A DNA stretch of 33,136 nucleotides. It comes from Prevotella sp. (GTDB lineage Bacteria > Bacteroidota > Bacteroidia > Bacteroidales > Bacteroidaceae). The stretch's first letter is position 1; the number at the start of each line of letters is the position of its first letter. The notes below the pieces were generated by a model that was not told the origin of the DNA, did no database searches, and saw only the letters and a program-made list of their open reading frames with translations. The position numbers were made by a program, and so were the translations under genes. Below are positions 16,715 to 23,943 of this stretch, in pieces. Location of the stretch: positions 1 to 33,136 of the forward strand of contig DLZV01000006.1 of NCBI GenBank assembly GCA_003447235.1. The letters run 5' to 3'.

Positions 16715-17838
16715 CGTTCGAACTGCAGCACACCGACGCCTACAGCGACGCGCGGGCCGGCCGCATCCAGACGGCCCATGGCGAGATCCTCACCCCCATC
16801 TTCATGCCCGTGGGTACGGTGGGCAGCGTGAAGGGAGTCCACTTCCGCGAACTCCAGGAGCAGGTGAAGGCCCAGATCATCCTGGGCAACACCTACCACC
16901 TCTACCTCCGCCCCGGCTGCGAGGTGCTCCAGGCAGCTGGTGGCCTCCATCGCTTCAACGGCTGGGACCGCCCGATCCTCACCGACTCCGGCGGCTTCCA
17001 GGTCTTCTCCCTCACGGGCATCCGCAAGCTCACGGAGGAGGGCTGCGAGTTTCGATCCCACATCGACGGTTCGAAGCACATCTTCACCCCCGAGCGCGTG
17101 ATGGACATCGAGCGCGTCATCGGTGCCGACATCATCATGGCGCTCGACGAGTGTCCGCCGGGCAAGAGCGACTACGCCTACGCCAAGAACAGCCTTGGGC
17201 TTACCCAGCGCTGGCTCGACCGCTGCTTCAAGCGTTTCCGCGAGACCGAGCCCCTCTACGGCTACCCCCAGGCCCTTTTTCCTATCGTCCAGGGCTGCAC
17301 CTATCCCGACCTGCGGAGCGAGGCGGCTAAGTACGTCGCTGACAAGGGCGCCGAGGGCAATGCCATTGGCGGACTGGCCGTGGGCGAGCCCACCGAGGTG
17401 ATGTACGAGATGATCGAGGTCGTCAACGCCATCCTGCCCAAGGACAAGCCGCGTTACCTCATGGGTGTGGGCACGCCGCAAAACCTCCTGGAGGGCATAG
17501 AGCGCGGTGTCGATATGTTCGACTGCGTGATGCCCACGCGCAACGGCCGCAACGCCATGCTCTTCTCCTACGAGGGCACGATGAACATGCGCAACAAGAA
17601 GTGGGAGGCCGACTTCTCGCCCCTCGACCCCACGGGCTGCGAGATCGACCGCATCACCTCCAAGGCCTACCTCCACCACCTCTTCAAGGCGGGCGAGCTG
17701 CTGGCGATGCAGATAGCCAGCATCCACAACCTCGCCTTCTACCTGCGGCTCGTCACCGACGCCAGGGCCCACATCCTCCAGGGCGACTTCACCCAGTGGA
17801 AGTCTTCCGTCATCGATCAGCTCGGGCGGAGGATATAG
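16711..17838 (+). CDS. tgt: Queuine tRNA-ribosyltransferase lacking the usual zinc cysteines
   Basis: A 375-residue tRNA-guanine transglycosylase, which exchanges G34 for a queuosine precursor in tRNAs with GUN anticodons. Motifs seen are FMPVGTVGSVKG, TDSGGFQVFSL with D92, AIGGLAVGEP, and MFDCVMPTRNGRNA with the nucleophile D271. The zinc site expected after DP (CxCxxC and a later His) is missing: the stretch reads DPTGCEIDRITSKAYLHHL (306-324), with only one Cys, although the later His (SIHNL) is kept. My memory is that other Bacteroidetes Tgt proteins share this loss. The frame is open further upstream inside lon; the ATG at 16711 gives the family N-terminus. Confidence 0.95.
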   Translation: MTFELQHTDAYSDARAGRIQTAHGEILTPIFMPVGTVGSVKGVHFRELQEQVKAQIILGNTYHLYLRPGCEVLQAAGGLHRFNGWDRPILTDSGGFQVFSLTGIRKLTEEGCEFRSHIDGSKHIFTPERVMDIERVIGADIIMALDECPPGKSDYAYAKNSLGLTQRWLDRCFKRFRETEPLYGYPQALFPIVQGCTYPDLRSEAAKYVADKGAEGNAIGGLAVGEPTEVMYEMIEVVNAILPKDKPRYLMGVGTPQNLLEGIERGVDMFDCVMPTRNGRNAMLFSYEGTMNMRNKKWEADFSPLDPTGCEIDRITSKAYLHHLFKAGELLAMQIASIHNLAFYLRLVTDARAHILQGDFTQWKSSVIDQLGRRI

Positions 17839-17889
17839 GCCCGGCTCCTTTACGTTCGCAGGACAGACTCTAAAAACAAATTTTTCGAC

Positions 17890-19092
17890 ATGCAGATGGG
17901 AGAGACCATAGACAAGATGAGGCGCAGGATGCCCCAGCCCGAGACGATACGCCGGGCGGGGGCCAGGGTGGCGCGTGTGCTGCGCAAGTTGTCGCCCAAG
18001 CACCTTTTCGGTCGTCTCGACTGGTACATCATCCGGAAGTTTATCGGCACCTACATATTCTCCATCGTGCTGATCATCTCCATCGCCCTGGTCTTCGACT
18101 TCAACGAGAACCTCTCGAAGTTTACGAAGTACCATGCGCCCTGGCGTGCCATCGTCTTCGACTACTACGCCAACTTCATCCCCTACTACTCCAACCTCTT
18201 CTCCCCGCTCTTCGTGTTCATTGCCGTCATCTTCTTCACCTCGAAGTTGGCCGGCAACTCCGAGATCATCGCGATGCTCTCCTCGGGCGTCTCCTTCCGG
18301 CGGCTGATGCGCCCCTACATGATCTCGTGCGTGCTCATCGCCAGCGTCACCTTCTACCTCAACAGCTTCGTCATCCCCCACGGCACGGTCATCCGCCAAA
18401 ACTTCGAGTCGCTCTACCGCAACTCCAAGAAGAACACTTCGGCGGAGAACGTCCAGCTGCAGGTGGGCAAGGGCACGGTGGCCTACATCCAGCACTACGA
18501 CGACCGCTACAAGCGCGGCTACGGCTTCTCCCTCGACAAGTTTGAGGGCAAGAAGCTGGTCAGCCACATGACGGCCATGGAGATCCAGTACGACACGATC
18601 GCCGACGCGAAGTATCACTGGAAGGCCACCAACTGGAAGACGCGCACGCTGGTCGGCCTGCGCGAGCGGATCGTCACCGGCGACGTCAAGGACACGGTCA
18701 TCCTTATGGAACCCACCGACCTGGTCTATTCCAAGGGCCAGCAGGAGACCTTCACCTCGCCCGAGCTCCTCGACTACATCTCCAAGCAGACGAGCCGCGG
18801 CTCGGGCAATGTCGTGCAGTATGAGGTGGAGTTCCACAAGCGCATCGCCATGTCCTTCTCCTCCTTCATCCTCACCATCATCGGACTCTCGCTCTCGGCG
18901 CGAAAGCGAAAGGGAGGAATGGGCCTCTATCTGGGTATCGGCCTGGGCCTGAGCTTCGGCTACATCATGCTCCAGACCGTCTCCTCGACCTTTGCCATCA
19001 ATGCCGGCACGCCCCCCGTGCTGGCCGCATGGATTCCGAACCTTATCTTTGCCTTCATAGCCTATTTCTGCTATAGGCACGCGCCAAGGTAG
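17890..19092 (+). CDS. LptF/LptG (YjgP/YjgQ) family LPS-export permease
   Basis: A 400-residue inner-membrane protein. The first hydrophobic segment follows WYIIRKFIGTY (about 48-70), two more lie around 100-150, and three are at the C-terminus, with a periplasmic jellyroll-like domain between. This is the six-TM layout of LptF and LptG, which with LptB extract lipopolysaccharide from the inner membrane. Features typical of the family are LAGNSEIIAMLSSGVSFRRL and FHKRIAMSFSSFILTIIGLSLS. Whether it is F or G cannot be decided here. The N-terminus has about 40 extra basic residues; a later start is possible. It lies 51 nt after tgt. LPS export fits with kdsB three genes on. Confidence 0.9.
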   Translation: MQMGETIDKMRRRMPQPETIRRAGARVARVLRKLSPKHLFGRLDWYIIRKFIGTYIFSIVLIISIALVFDFNENLSKFTKYHAPWRAIVFDYYANFIPYYSNLFSPLFVFIAVIFFTSKLAGNSEIIAMLSSGVSFRRLMRPYMISCVLIASVTFYLNSFVIPHGTVIRQNFESLYRNSKKNTSAENVQLQVGKGTVAYIQHYDDRYKRGYGFSLDKFEGKKLVSHMTAMEIQYDTIADAKYHWKATNWKTRTLVGLRERIVTGDVKDTVILMEPTDLVYSKGQQETFTSPELLDYISKQTSRGSGNVVQYEVEFHKRIAMSFSSFILTIIGLSLSARKRKGGMGLYLGIGLGLSFGYIMLQTVSSTFAINAGTPPVLAAWIPNLIFAFIAYFCYRHAPR

Positions 19093-19123
19093 TATCACTC
19101 ACCATTTTTATCTTTCAGAAAAG

Positions 19124-20944
19124 ATGTATTTTGACGAATTAGATTTGAACGATTATGTGCTCGACGCCTTGGACGACATGCAGTTCGAGACGTGCACTCC
19201 CATACAGGAAAGCTGCATCCCCCACATCCTCGCAGGCCGCGACATCCTGGGTGTCGCCCAGACCGGCACGGGCAAGACGGCAGCCTACCTGCTCCCCATC
19301 CTCTCCAAGCTGGCCGACGGCGGCTATCCTGCCGACGCCATCAACTGCGTCATCATGTCGCCGACGCGCGAGCTGGCCCAGCAGATCGACCAGGCCATGC
19401 AGGGCTTCGCCTACCATCTCGACGGCGTGTCGAGCGTGGCCGTCTATGGCGGCAACGACGGCAACCGCTACGACCAGGAGCTCAAGAGCCTTTCCCTCGG
19501 TGCCGACGTGGTCATCGCCACCCCCGGCCGTTTCATCTCCCACATGTCGCTGGGCAACGTCGATCTCTCGCGCGTGAGCTTCTTCATCCTCGACGAGGCC
19601 GATCGCATGCTCGACATGGGCTTCTCCGAGGACATCCTCACCATCGCCCGCAAGTTGCCGCAGAACGTCCAGACCATCATGTTCTCGGCCACGATGCCCG
19701 ACAAGATCGAGGACCTGGCCAAGACGCTGCTCAAGAATCCCGTCGAGGTGAAGCTCGCCGTGAGCAAGCCCGCCGAGAAGATCCAGCAGAAGGCCTACGT
19801 CTGCTACGAGACGCAGAAGATGGCGATCCTCAAGGACATCTTCAAGGCCGGCGACCTCAACCGCGTCATCATCTTCTCCGGTTCCAAGCAGAAGGTGAAG
19901 CAGATCGCTGCCTCGCTGAAGCGCATGAAGGTCAACTGCGGCGAGATGCACTCCGACCTCGACCAGGCCGAGCGCGACGAGATGATGTTCCAGTTCAAGA
20001 GCGGCAAGCTCGACGTCATCGTCGCCACCGACATCATCTCCCGCGGCATCGATATCGACGACATCGCGATGGTCATCAACTTCGACGTGCCCCGCGACGC
20101 CGAGGACTACGTCCACCGTATCGGCCGTACGGCCCGTGCCAACCGCGACGGCGTGGCCATCACGCTGGTCAGCGAGCAGGACCAGTACTACTTCCAGCAG
20201 ATAGAGAAATTCCTGGAGAAGACGGTGGAGAAGGTACCCCTGCCCGAGGACGTCGGCGAGGCACCCGAATATAGCCAGTCGGCGCGCCCCGCCAAGGGCA
20301 AGAGTGCGAAGAGCCGCCGCCGCGAGGCCCGCGACCAGCAGAGCCACAAGGACAAGAAGAGCCGCAACCGCCAGAACAAGCAGCGCGCCGAGAAGGCCGC
20401 CAAGCCGCAGCCCCGTGAGGCCGACAAGGCCGATCAGCCCGTGGCCAAGGACGGCCAGCAGCAGGCGCAGCCCCAGGACCAGCAGCCCAGGGAGAAGCAG
20501 CCGCGCCGCGGACGCCAGCGCCGTGAGCCGCGCGAGCCTCGTGAGGCCCGCGATCAGCAGCCGCAGCAGCAGGGCGACGCCAGCCGCGACCAGAAGGACC
20601 AAAAGGAACGAAAGGACCAGAAGGAACGCAGATCCCGCGGCCGTGGACGTGGCAAGGACAAGAGCACCGAGGGCGGCGGTCAGCAGGGAGGCCAGCAGGG
20701 AGGCCAGAAAGGCAGCCAGCAGGGCGGTCAGCAGGCCCAGTCCCAGGCCGACGCCCCCAAGGGCAAGAAGAAGAGTTCGCGCAAGCGCGGCCGCGGCCGT
20801 GGCAAGCAGGGTGGCGACCAGGCCCCCGTCCACTCCACGAAGTACGACATTCGCGAGGACTATGCGCTGCCGCAGAAGAACAAGGACAGCAAGCTCAGCG
20901 AACTGGTCAAGAAGCCGCTGAAGTGGCTCCACATCATCAAGTAA
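19124..20944 (+). CDS. DEAD-box RNA helicase with long charged tail
   Basis: A 606-residue protein. The helicase core (1 to about 370) has the Q motif (CTPIQES), motif I AQTGTGKT (45-52), PTRELAQQ, TPGRF, DEAD (157-160, followed by RMLDMGF as in RhlE), SAT, and the C-terminal motifs DIISRGIDIDDI and HRIGRTARA. It is closest in style to RhlE/DbpA-type helicases of ribosome assembly or mRNA turnover. From about residue 385 to 580 follows a low-complexity tail of Lys, Arg, Gln, Glu and Asp with GQQGGQQGG-like runs, probably disordered and RNA-binding. The tail ends in a more ordered stretch (YALPQKNKDSKLSELVKKP). It starts 31 nt after the permease gene. Confidence 0.93.
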   Translation: MYFDELDLNDYVLDALDDMQFETCTPIQESCIPHILAGRDILGVAQTGTGKTAAYLLPILSKLADGGYPADAINCVIMSPTRELAQQIDQAMQGFAYHLDGVSSVAVYGGNDGNRYDQELKSLSLGADVVIATPGRFISHMSLGNVDLSRVSFFILDEADRMLDMGFSEDILTIARKLPQNVQTIMFSATMPDKIEDLAKTLLKNPVEVKLAVSKPAEKIQQKAYVCYETQKMAILKDIFKAGDLNRVIIFSGSKQKVKQIAASLKRMKVNCGEMHSDLDQAERDEMMFQFKSGKLDVIVATDIISRGIDIDDIAMVINFDVPRDAEDYVHRIGRTARANRDGVAITLVSEQDQYYFQQIEKFLEKTVEKVPLPEDVGEAPEYSQSARPAKGKSAKSRRREARDQQSHKDKKSRNRQNKQRAEKAAKPQPREADKADQPVAKDGQQQAQPQDQQPREKQPRRGRQRREPREPREARDQQPQQQGDASRDQKDQKERKDQKERRSRGRGRGKDKSTEGGGQQGGQQGGQKGSQQGGQQAQSQADAPKGKKKSSRKRGRGRGKQGGDQAPVHSTKYDIREDYALPQKNKDSKLSELVKKPLKWLHIIK

Positions 20945-20951
20945 TCACGCC

Positions 20952-21701
20952 ATGGAGTATATAGCCATCATCCCCGCGCGCTTCGCCTCTACTCGTTTCC
21001 CGGGCAAGCCGCTCGCCATCCTGGGCGGCCAACCCGTCATCCAGCGCGTCTATGAGCAGGTACGATCGGTCCTCGACCGCGTCTATGTCGCCACCGACGA
21101 CCAGCGCATCTACGATGCCGTCACCGCGTTTGGCGGCCAGGCCGTCATGACGCGATCCGACCACAAGAGCGGCACCGACCGCATCTGCGAGGCCCTCGAC
21201 CTGGTCGGCGGATCTCCCGACGTCGTCATCAATGTTCAGGGCGACGAACCCTTCATCCAGCCCTCGCAACTGCGTACGGTGATGGAGGCCTTCGACGACC
21301 CCGCCACGCAGATAGCCACCCTCGGCAAGCGCTTCGAGAGCATCGAGGCGGTGGATAATCCCAACTCACCCAAGATCGTCCTCGACAACGACGGCTTCGC
21401 CCTCTACTTCTCCCGGTCTCCCATCCCCTTCGTCCGGGGCAAGGATCGGGGCGAGTGGCTGGCGGCCTACCCCTTCCTCAAGCACATCGGCCTCTATGCC
21501 TACCGTGCCGACGTGCTGCGCGAGGTCACGCGTCTGCCCCAGTCGTCGCTCGAACTGGCTGAGAGCCTGGAGCAGCTGCGCTGGCTGCAAAACGGCTACA
21601 AGATCAAGGTCGGACTGACCGATGTCGAGACCGTCGGCATCGACACGCCCGAAGACCTCCACAAGGCGGAGCGCTTTCTTGCCACACGCCAAGCCCAATG
21701 A
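20952..21701 (+). CDS. kdsB: 3-deoxy-manno-octulosonate cytidylyltransferase (CMP-Kdo synthetase)
   Basis: A 249-residue enzyme that activates Kdo with CTP for lipid A-core synthesis. It shows the family N-terminus IAIIPARFASTRFPGKPL, the nucleotide-binding pattern through VYVATDDQRI, and NVQGDEPFI, SRSPIPF and HIGLYAYRADVL. The length is standard. It begins 7 nt after the helicase stop, so it shares that transcript, and a strong terminator follows 10 nt after its stop. It points to a Gram-negative outer membrane, as does the LptF/G permease two genes upstream. Confidence 0.96.
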   Translation: MEYIAIIPARFASTRFPGKPLAILGGQPVIQRVYEQVRSVLDRVYVATDDQRIYDAVTAFGGQAVMTRSDHKSGTDRICEALDLVGGSPDVVINVQGDEPFIQPSQLRTVMEAFDDPATQIATLGKRFESIEAVDNPNSPKIVLDNDGFALYFSRSPIPFVRGKDRGEWLAAYPFLKHIGLYAYRADVLREVTRLPQSSLELAESLEQLRWLQNGYKIKVGLTDVETVGIDTPEDLHKAERFLATRQAQ

Positions 21702-21711
21702 CCTGACCATT

Positions 21712-21745
21712 ACCACCCTCACCGTCCCCGGGGGTGGTTTTTTTT
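21712..21745 (+). terminator. Intrinsic terminator after kdsB
   Basis: Stem ACCACCC (21712-21718) / GGGTGGT (21732-21738), a loop of 13 nt that can pair further, then eight T residues (21738-21745). It closes the lon-tgt-permease-helicase-kdsB run. Confidence 0.9.
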
Positions 21746-21803
21746 CTGTCAAGGTGGAGCGCAGCCTTAAACCATTGCGACCCTTAGCCGTCCAAAGCAG
21801 TGT

Positions 21804-21821
21804 ATCGTGTCTCGGCACGAT
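21804..21821. promoter_or_regulatory. Perfect 6-6-6 inverted repeat upstream of the PepSY-like gene
   Basis: ATCGTG (21804-21809), six bases, CACGAT (21816-21821). It lies 38 nt before the gene start, near a TATAAT-like stretch (21833-21838) and a TAGATTTG (21846-21853) that is too close to the ATG to be an ordinary -7 box. It could be an operator for a dimeric regulator; no regulator is known from the window. Confidence 0.4.
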
Positions 21822-21859
21822 CCGTATATAGGTATAATAAAACAATAGATTTGAAGTTT

Positions 21860-22303
21860 ATGAAAAGAACAATGAGATTTTTGATGATCGCCATCTGCTG
21901 CATCGTCTCCTCCGCTATTTCTGCCCATGTGGACAACGACAAGCCCATCTCCGTCGCCATGCTTCCCGCCAAGGCCCAGGCCGTGATCACGCGCCATTTC
22001 AGCCACCAAAGAGTGGTGCTGGCCAAGAAGGAGTCGGGAGCCGGCAAGAGCTATGACGTCGTGCTGCGCAATGGCACCAAACTCGAGTTTGACAAAAGGG
22101 GCAATTTGACAGAGATCGACTGCAAGCGCGGTTCGGTGCCTGCGGAGCTGATCCCCTACCCCATCCGAAGCTACCTGCGCCTCCACTATCCCGGAAAGTC
22201 TGTCAAGAAACTGGAGATGAGCAAGAAGGAGTATGAGGTGGAACTGGCCAACGGCATGGAATTCACCTTCAACAAGCATTTCCAACTGATCGACATCGAC
22301 TGA
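21860..22303 (+). CDS. Small exported PepSY-like (DUF2874-type) protein
   Basis: A 147-residue protein with a signal peptide (MKRTMRFLMIAICCIVSSAISA) and two consecutive PepSY-like units. Each has a helix (AKAQAVITRHF; PYPIRSYLRLHYP) followed by a beta hairpin ending in an E/T-F (GTKLEFDKRGNLTEID; GMEFTFNKHFQLIDID). Such proteins are common in the Bacteroidales periplasm, and their function is poorly known. The frame begins at 21800, but the ATG at 21860 begins the signal peptide; the second ATG five codons on is also possible. It appears to be a single-gene unit. Confidence 0.85.
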   Translation: MKRTMRFLMIAICCIVSSAISAHVDNDKPISVAMLPAKAQAVITRHFSHQRVVLAKKESGAGKSYDVVLRNGTKLEFDKRGNLTEIDCKRGSVPAELIPYPIRSYLRLHYPGKSVKKLEMSKKEYEVELANGMEFTFNKHFQLIDID

Positions 22304-22314
22304 TCTCCCCTTTC

Positions 22315-22402
22315 CTACGCAGTCTATTTGCGCGGTAGATGAAAAATGCGCTTTTTCATCGTTTTCACTGATTTTTCTGTGTAGCGCAAAAAGACTGCGT
22401 AG
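22315..22402. repeat. 88-bp nested inverted repeat
   Basis: The outer arms 22315-22333 and 22384-22402 are 19 bp with one mismatch (CTACGCAGTCTATTTGCGC on the left). Inside is a perfect 9-bp hairpin, GATGAAAAA (22338-22346) / TTTTTCATC (22352-22360), with a 5-nt loop. It begins 12 nt after the stop of the PepSY-like gene. It may be a terminator with unusual structure, or a small non-coding mobile element (MITE-like). The stretch 22403-22507 after it is AT-rich, with a TATTTTTG box at 22473-22480. Confidence 0.7.
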
Positions 22403-22507
22403 CTTGTTTCTATTTATTTGCTTGAGGAGTGTTTTTTTTATAAAAAGCGTCCGTTTCCGAAGAAAAAAAACTTATTTTTGCATATTGATTATATAAGGAC
22501 AAAAAAT

Positions 22508-22771
22508 ATGGAGAAACAAGCTCTAAATCGGATTAAGGTGATGCTTACAGAACACATGCTAACCAACAAGCCGACATGAACGGTCTTGTCAGACTGGACA
22601 ATGTCGTTACTATACCGTTTTGGTGTCAAGCCCAATACAGAAAATATCGTATCGTTTGACCACAATGATCTGCTGAAGGGAACAGAGTTCTTGGGAGAAC
22701 TGATAGAGTCCGCATTGAACCATCAGCCATTGAATTTGCTCTATCGCACTTTTGCTGGCAAGGAAAGATAA
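22508..22771 (+). pseudogene. Decayed regulator: XRE-like HTH start joined to a WYL-type fragment
   Basis: One frame reads MEKQALNRIKVMLTEHMLTNK, like the start of the short XRE-family regulators of Bacteroidetes, and then meets a TGA at 22577-22579. The same frame goes on to a stretch (FDHNDLLKGTEF, LIESALNHQPLNLLYRTF) that resembles the entry into a WYL domain of transcriptional regulators, before a TAA at 22769. Both parts are truncated: the HTH lacks its recognition helix and the WYL domain its core. It is best read as a fusion of two regulator remains with an in-frame stop. Regulators of both types often sit beside defence or mobile genes. Confidence 0.6.
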
Positions 22772-22848
22772 TTTTGCAAAAACATCGTTGCGCCCATCAG
22801 GGAAATACCAGAGGTGAAGAATGTCATCAAGGAGAAGAATTGAACAGA

Positions 22849-22908
22849 GTTCATGAAAAAGTTCATGAAAAAGTTCACGATAAAGTTCATGATAAAGTTC
22901 ACGATAAA
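22849..22908 (+). repeat. Five copies of a 12-bp tandem repeat
   Basis: GTTCA(T/C)GA(A/T)AAA is repeated exactly five times (22849, 22861, 22873, 22885, 22897). One frame reads VHEK VHEK VHDK VHDK VHDK. Four-residue repeats of this kind occur in linkers of ATP-binding/AlbA_2-type and Fic-type proteins of Bacteroidetes, so this is probably the remnant of such a linker. Nearby codons (APIREIPEVKNVIKEKN, stop at about 22840) look like another gene end. Confidence 0.85.
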
Positions 22909-22939
22909 TATCCTAATATAACAGATTCTGATCAGTCGG

Positions 22940-22983
22940 TCTACTGTCACGCATGAGCAGCAACAAAACGGCAAATGGATTGT
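22940..22983 (+). repeat. Left copy of a 44-45 bp direct repeat flanking the REP cassette
   Basis: The stretch from TCTACTGTCACGCATG to GGCAAATGGATTGT closely matches 23802-23846, with about five substitutions and one inserted base. One frame of each copy ends in NGxWIV and a stop a few codons later (NGKWIVCEHP here, NGTWIVDTHS on the right), so both look like copies of one gene's 3' end. Confidence 0.7.
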
Positions 22984-23016
22984 CTGTGAGCACCCATAGC
23001 TTCTAAATGTAAACCC

Positions 23017-23049
23017 ATCCCGAACGAATCCCGAAGGCATCTCGAAACA
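23017..23049 (+). repeat. Three 11-bp repeats, left of the REP cassette
   Basis: ATCCCGAACGA, ATCCCGAAGGC and ATCTCGAAACA follow each other directly. The same family forms a six-copy array at 23944-24009 on the other side of the cassette. Confidence 0.75.
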
Positions 23050-23085
23050 AGAAAACAGCAAACAGGAGCTTCGGATTCAGACAGG

Positions 23086-23183
23086 AACGGGCTGAAAGCC
23101 CAATAAGCTCTTAGCCCAGGGTAAGCGAAGCGACACCCTGGGTAACAAACAATAAATCATCAACGCCCTGAAAGGGCAAAAGC
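23086..23183 (+). repeat. Left arm of the REP cassette
   Basis: Hairpins: GGGCTGAAAGCCC (23089-23101), CCCAGGGT / ACCCTGGG (23115-23122 / 23135-23142, loop AAGCGAAGCGAC), and GCCCTGAAAGGGC (23165-23177). The arm ends 10 nt before the transposase ATG, so it also forms the leader of the transposase mRNA. Confidence 0.8.
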
Positions 23184-23192
23184 GTAAAAAAC

Positions 23193-23648
23193 ATGGCACA
23201 GTCATTAAGTAAACTCTACATACATTTGATATTCCACATCAAGACCACGAGTCCTCCCATTCGTGAAAGAGAACTCGACCGCATTCATTCCTACATAGGA
23301 CAATTGGTGAATGCCACAGGTTGCAAAGTAATACAGGTAGGCGGCATCTGCGACCACATACATATATTATTTCTATTGTCAAAGGATGTCGCTATATCAC
23401 ATGTGGTGGAGGAGGTAAAACGCAACAGTAGTAGATGGATGAAAACAATAGAACCATATTATCGAACATTCGCATGGCAGAATGGATATGGTGTTTTCTC
23501 TGTCAGCCAGTCTGTCGTCGAAAAAACATTGGAATATGTAAAGAATCAAGGCATACATCACAAAAAAATGTCGTTTCAAGATGAGTACCAAAAGTTTTTA
23601 GAATCCTATGGAGTAGAATACAACAAGGAATATGTATTTAAGGATTAA
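23193..23648 (+). CDS. REP-associated / IS200-like Y1 transposase
   Basis: A 151-residue Y1_Tnp (HUH) protein. The HUH metal-binding motif is HIH (55-57, in CDHIHILF), and the single catalytic tyrosine is probably Y115 in TLEYVKNQGIHH, followed by SFQDEYQKFLESYGVEYN as in the IS200-like family. All catalytic residues are present, so the protein looks active. These enzymes nick single-stranded DNA at sites next to hairpins. The gene begins 10 nt after the left arm and its TAA ends 1 nt before the right arm. Lower GC and different codon use from the core genes suggest acquisition from elsewhere. No TnpB/IscB partner is present. Confidence 0.9.
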   Translation: MAQSLSKLYIHLIFHIKTTSPPIRERELDRIHSYIGQLVNATGCKVIQVGGICDHIHILFLLSKDVAISHVVEEVKRNSSRWMKTIEPYYRTFAWQNGYGVFSVSQSVVEKTLEYVKNQGIHHKKMSFQDEYQKFLESYGVEYNKEYVFKD

Positions 23649-23649
23649 T

Positions 23650-23748
23650 GCTTTTGCCCTTACAGGGCGTACCAATGATAATACGATAATACCCAGGGTG
23701 TCGCTTCGCTTGCCCTGGGCTATGCGCTCATTGGGCTTTCTGCCCGTT
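23650..23748 (-). repeat. Right arm of the REP cassette (inverted)
   Basis: Mirrored hairpins: GCCCTTACAGGGC (23656-23668), CCCAGGG / CCCTGGG (23692-23698 / 23713-23719, loop TGTCGCTTCGCTTG), and GGGCTTTCTGCCC (23733-23745). The middle hairpin and its loop are the best conserved; the spacers differ from those of the left arm. Confidence 0.8.
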
Positions 23749-23801
23749 TGCATGTCGGAACGCATGGTGAGAAAACACATTGCTACCCTGGAACCAGCCG
23801 C

Positions 23802-23846
23802 TCTACTGTCGCGCATGGGCAGCAACCTAAACGGCACATGGATTGT
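23802..23846 (+). repeat. Right copy of the 44-45 bp direct repeat
   Basis: Matches 22940-22983 (see there). Here it is followed by the gene-end remnant at 23858-23935 and then by the 11-bp array, whereas on the left the 11-bp array follows after only 33 bp. Confidence 0.7.
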
Positions 23847-23857
23847 TGATACACATT

Positions 23858-23935
23858 CATGAACTCTACTCCATGTACAAGCTCTCCGAGAATGAGATAG
23901 CCTTTATCGAGAAAATGATCAAGCCGATGGAATAA
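23858..23935 (+). pseudogene. C-terminal remnant of an unknown protein, perhaps a DNA methylase
   Basis: The frame reads HELYSMYKLSENEIAFIEKM followed by IKPME and a stop (23933-23935). A tail of the form LYxxYxLxxxEIxFIE is what I remember from the ends of N6-adenine (Eco57I-like) DNA methylases, but the piece is too short to assign. No start or upstream part is present. Confidence 0.35.
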
Positions 23936-23943
23936 TCGCATTC

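Larger units (their letters stand above)
23086..23748. mobile_element. REP-type cassette with Y1 transposase between ~98-bp inverted arms
   Basis: Arms 23086-23183 and 23650-23748 are imperfect inverted copies. Each holds three short palindromes in mirrored order: an outer GGGC...GCCC hairpin, a middle CCCAGGGT...CCCTGGG hairpin with a conserved GCGAAGCGA-type loop, and an inner GCCCT...AGGGC hairpin. Between them lies one transposase gene. This is the layout of REP/BIME sequences with a REP-associated tyrosine transposase (RAYT), a domesticated branch of IS200/IS605. The whole is 663 bp. The best check is whether other REP hairpins (such as 131-149) are spread over the genome. Confidence 0.75.

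Noticed and set aside
16690..19098. Long minus-strand frame opposite tgt and the LptF/G permease
   Set aside because: Same cause: antisense to conserved genes, no recognisable domain.
19139..20932. Minus-strand frame opposite the DEAD-box helicase
   Set aside because: Leu/Ala/Val-rich antisense of the charged repeat tail; looks hydrophobic only because it is the complement of Lys/Gln/Glu codons.
22577..22579. In-frame TGA as selenocysteine or recoding site
   Set aside because: No SECIS-like hairpin is evident downstream, and the parts on either side are truncated pieces of two different families.
23650..23862. Open frame over the right arm of the REP cassette ending in NGTWIVDTHS
   Set aside because: It is made of hairpin DNA and a gene-end remnant; only the short 3' part may derive from a gene.
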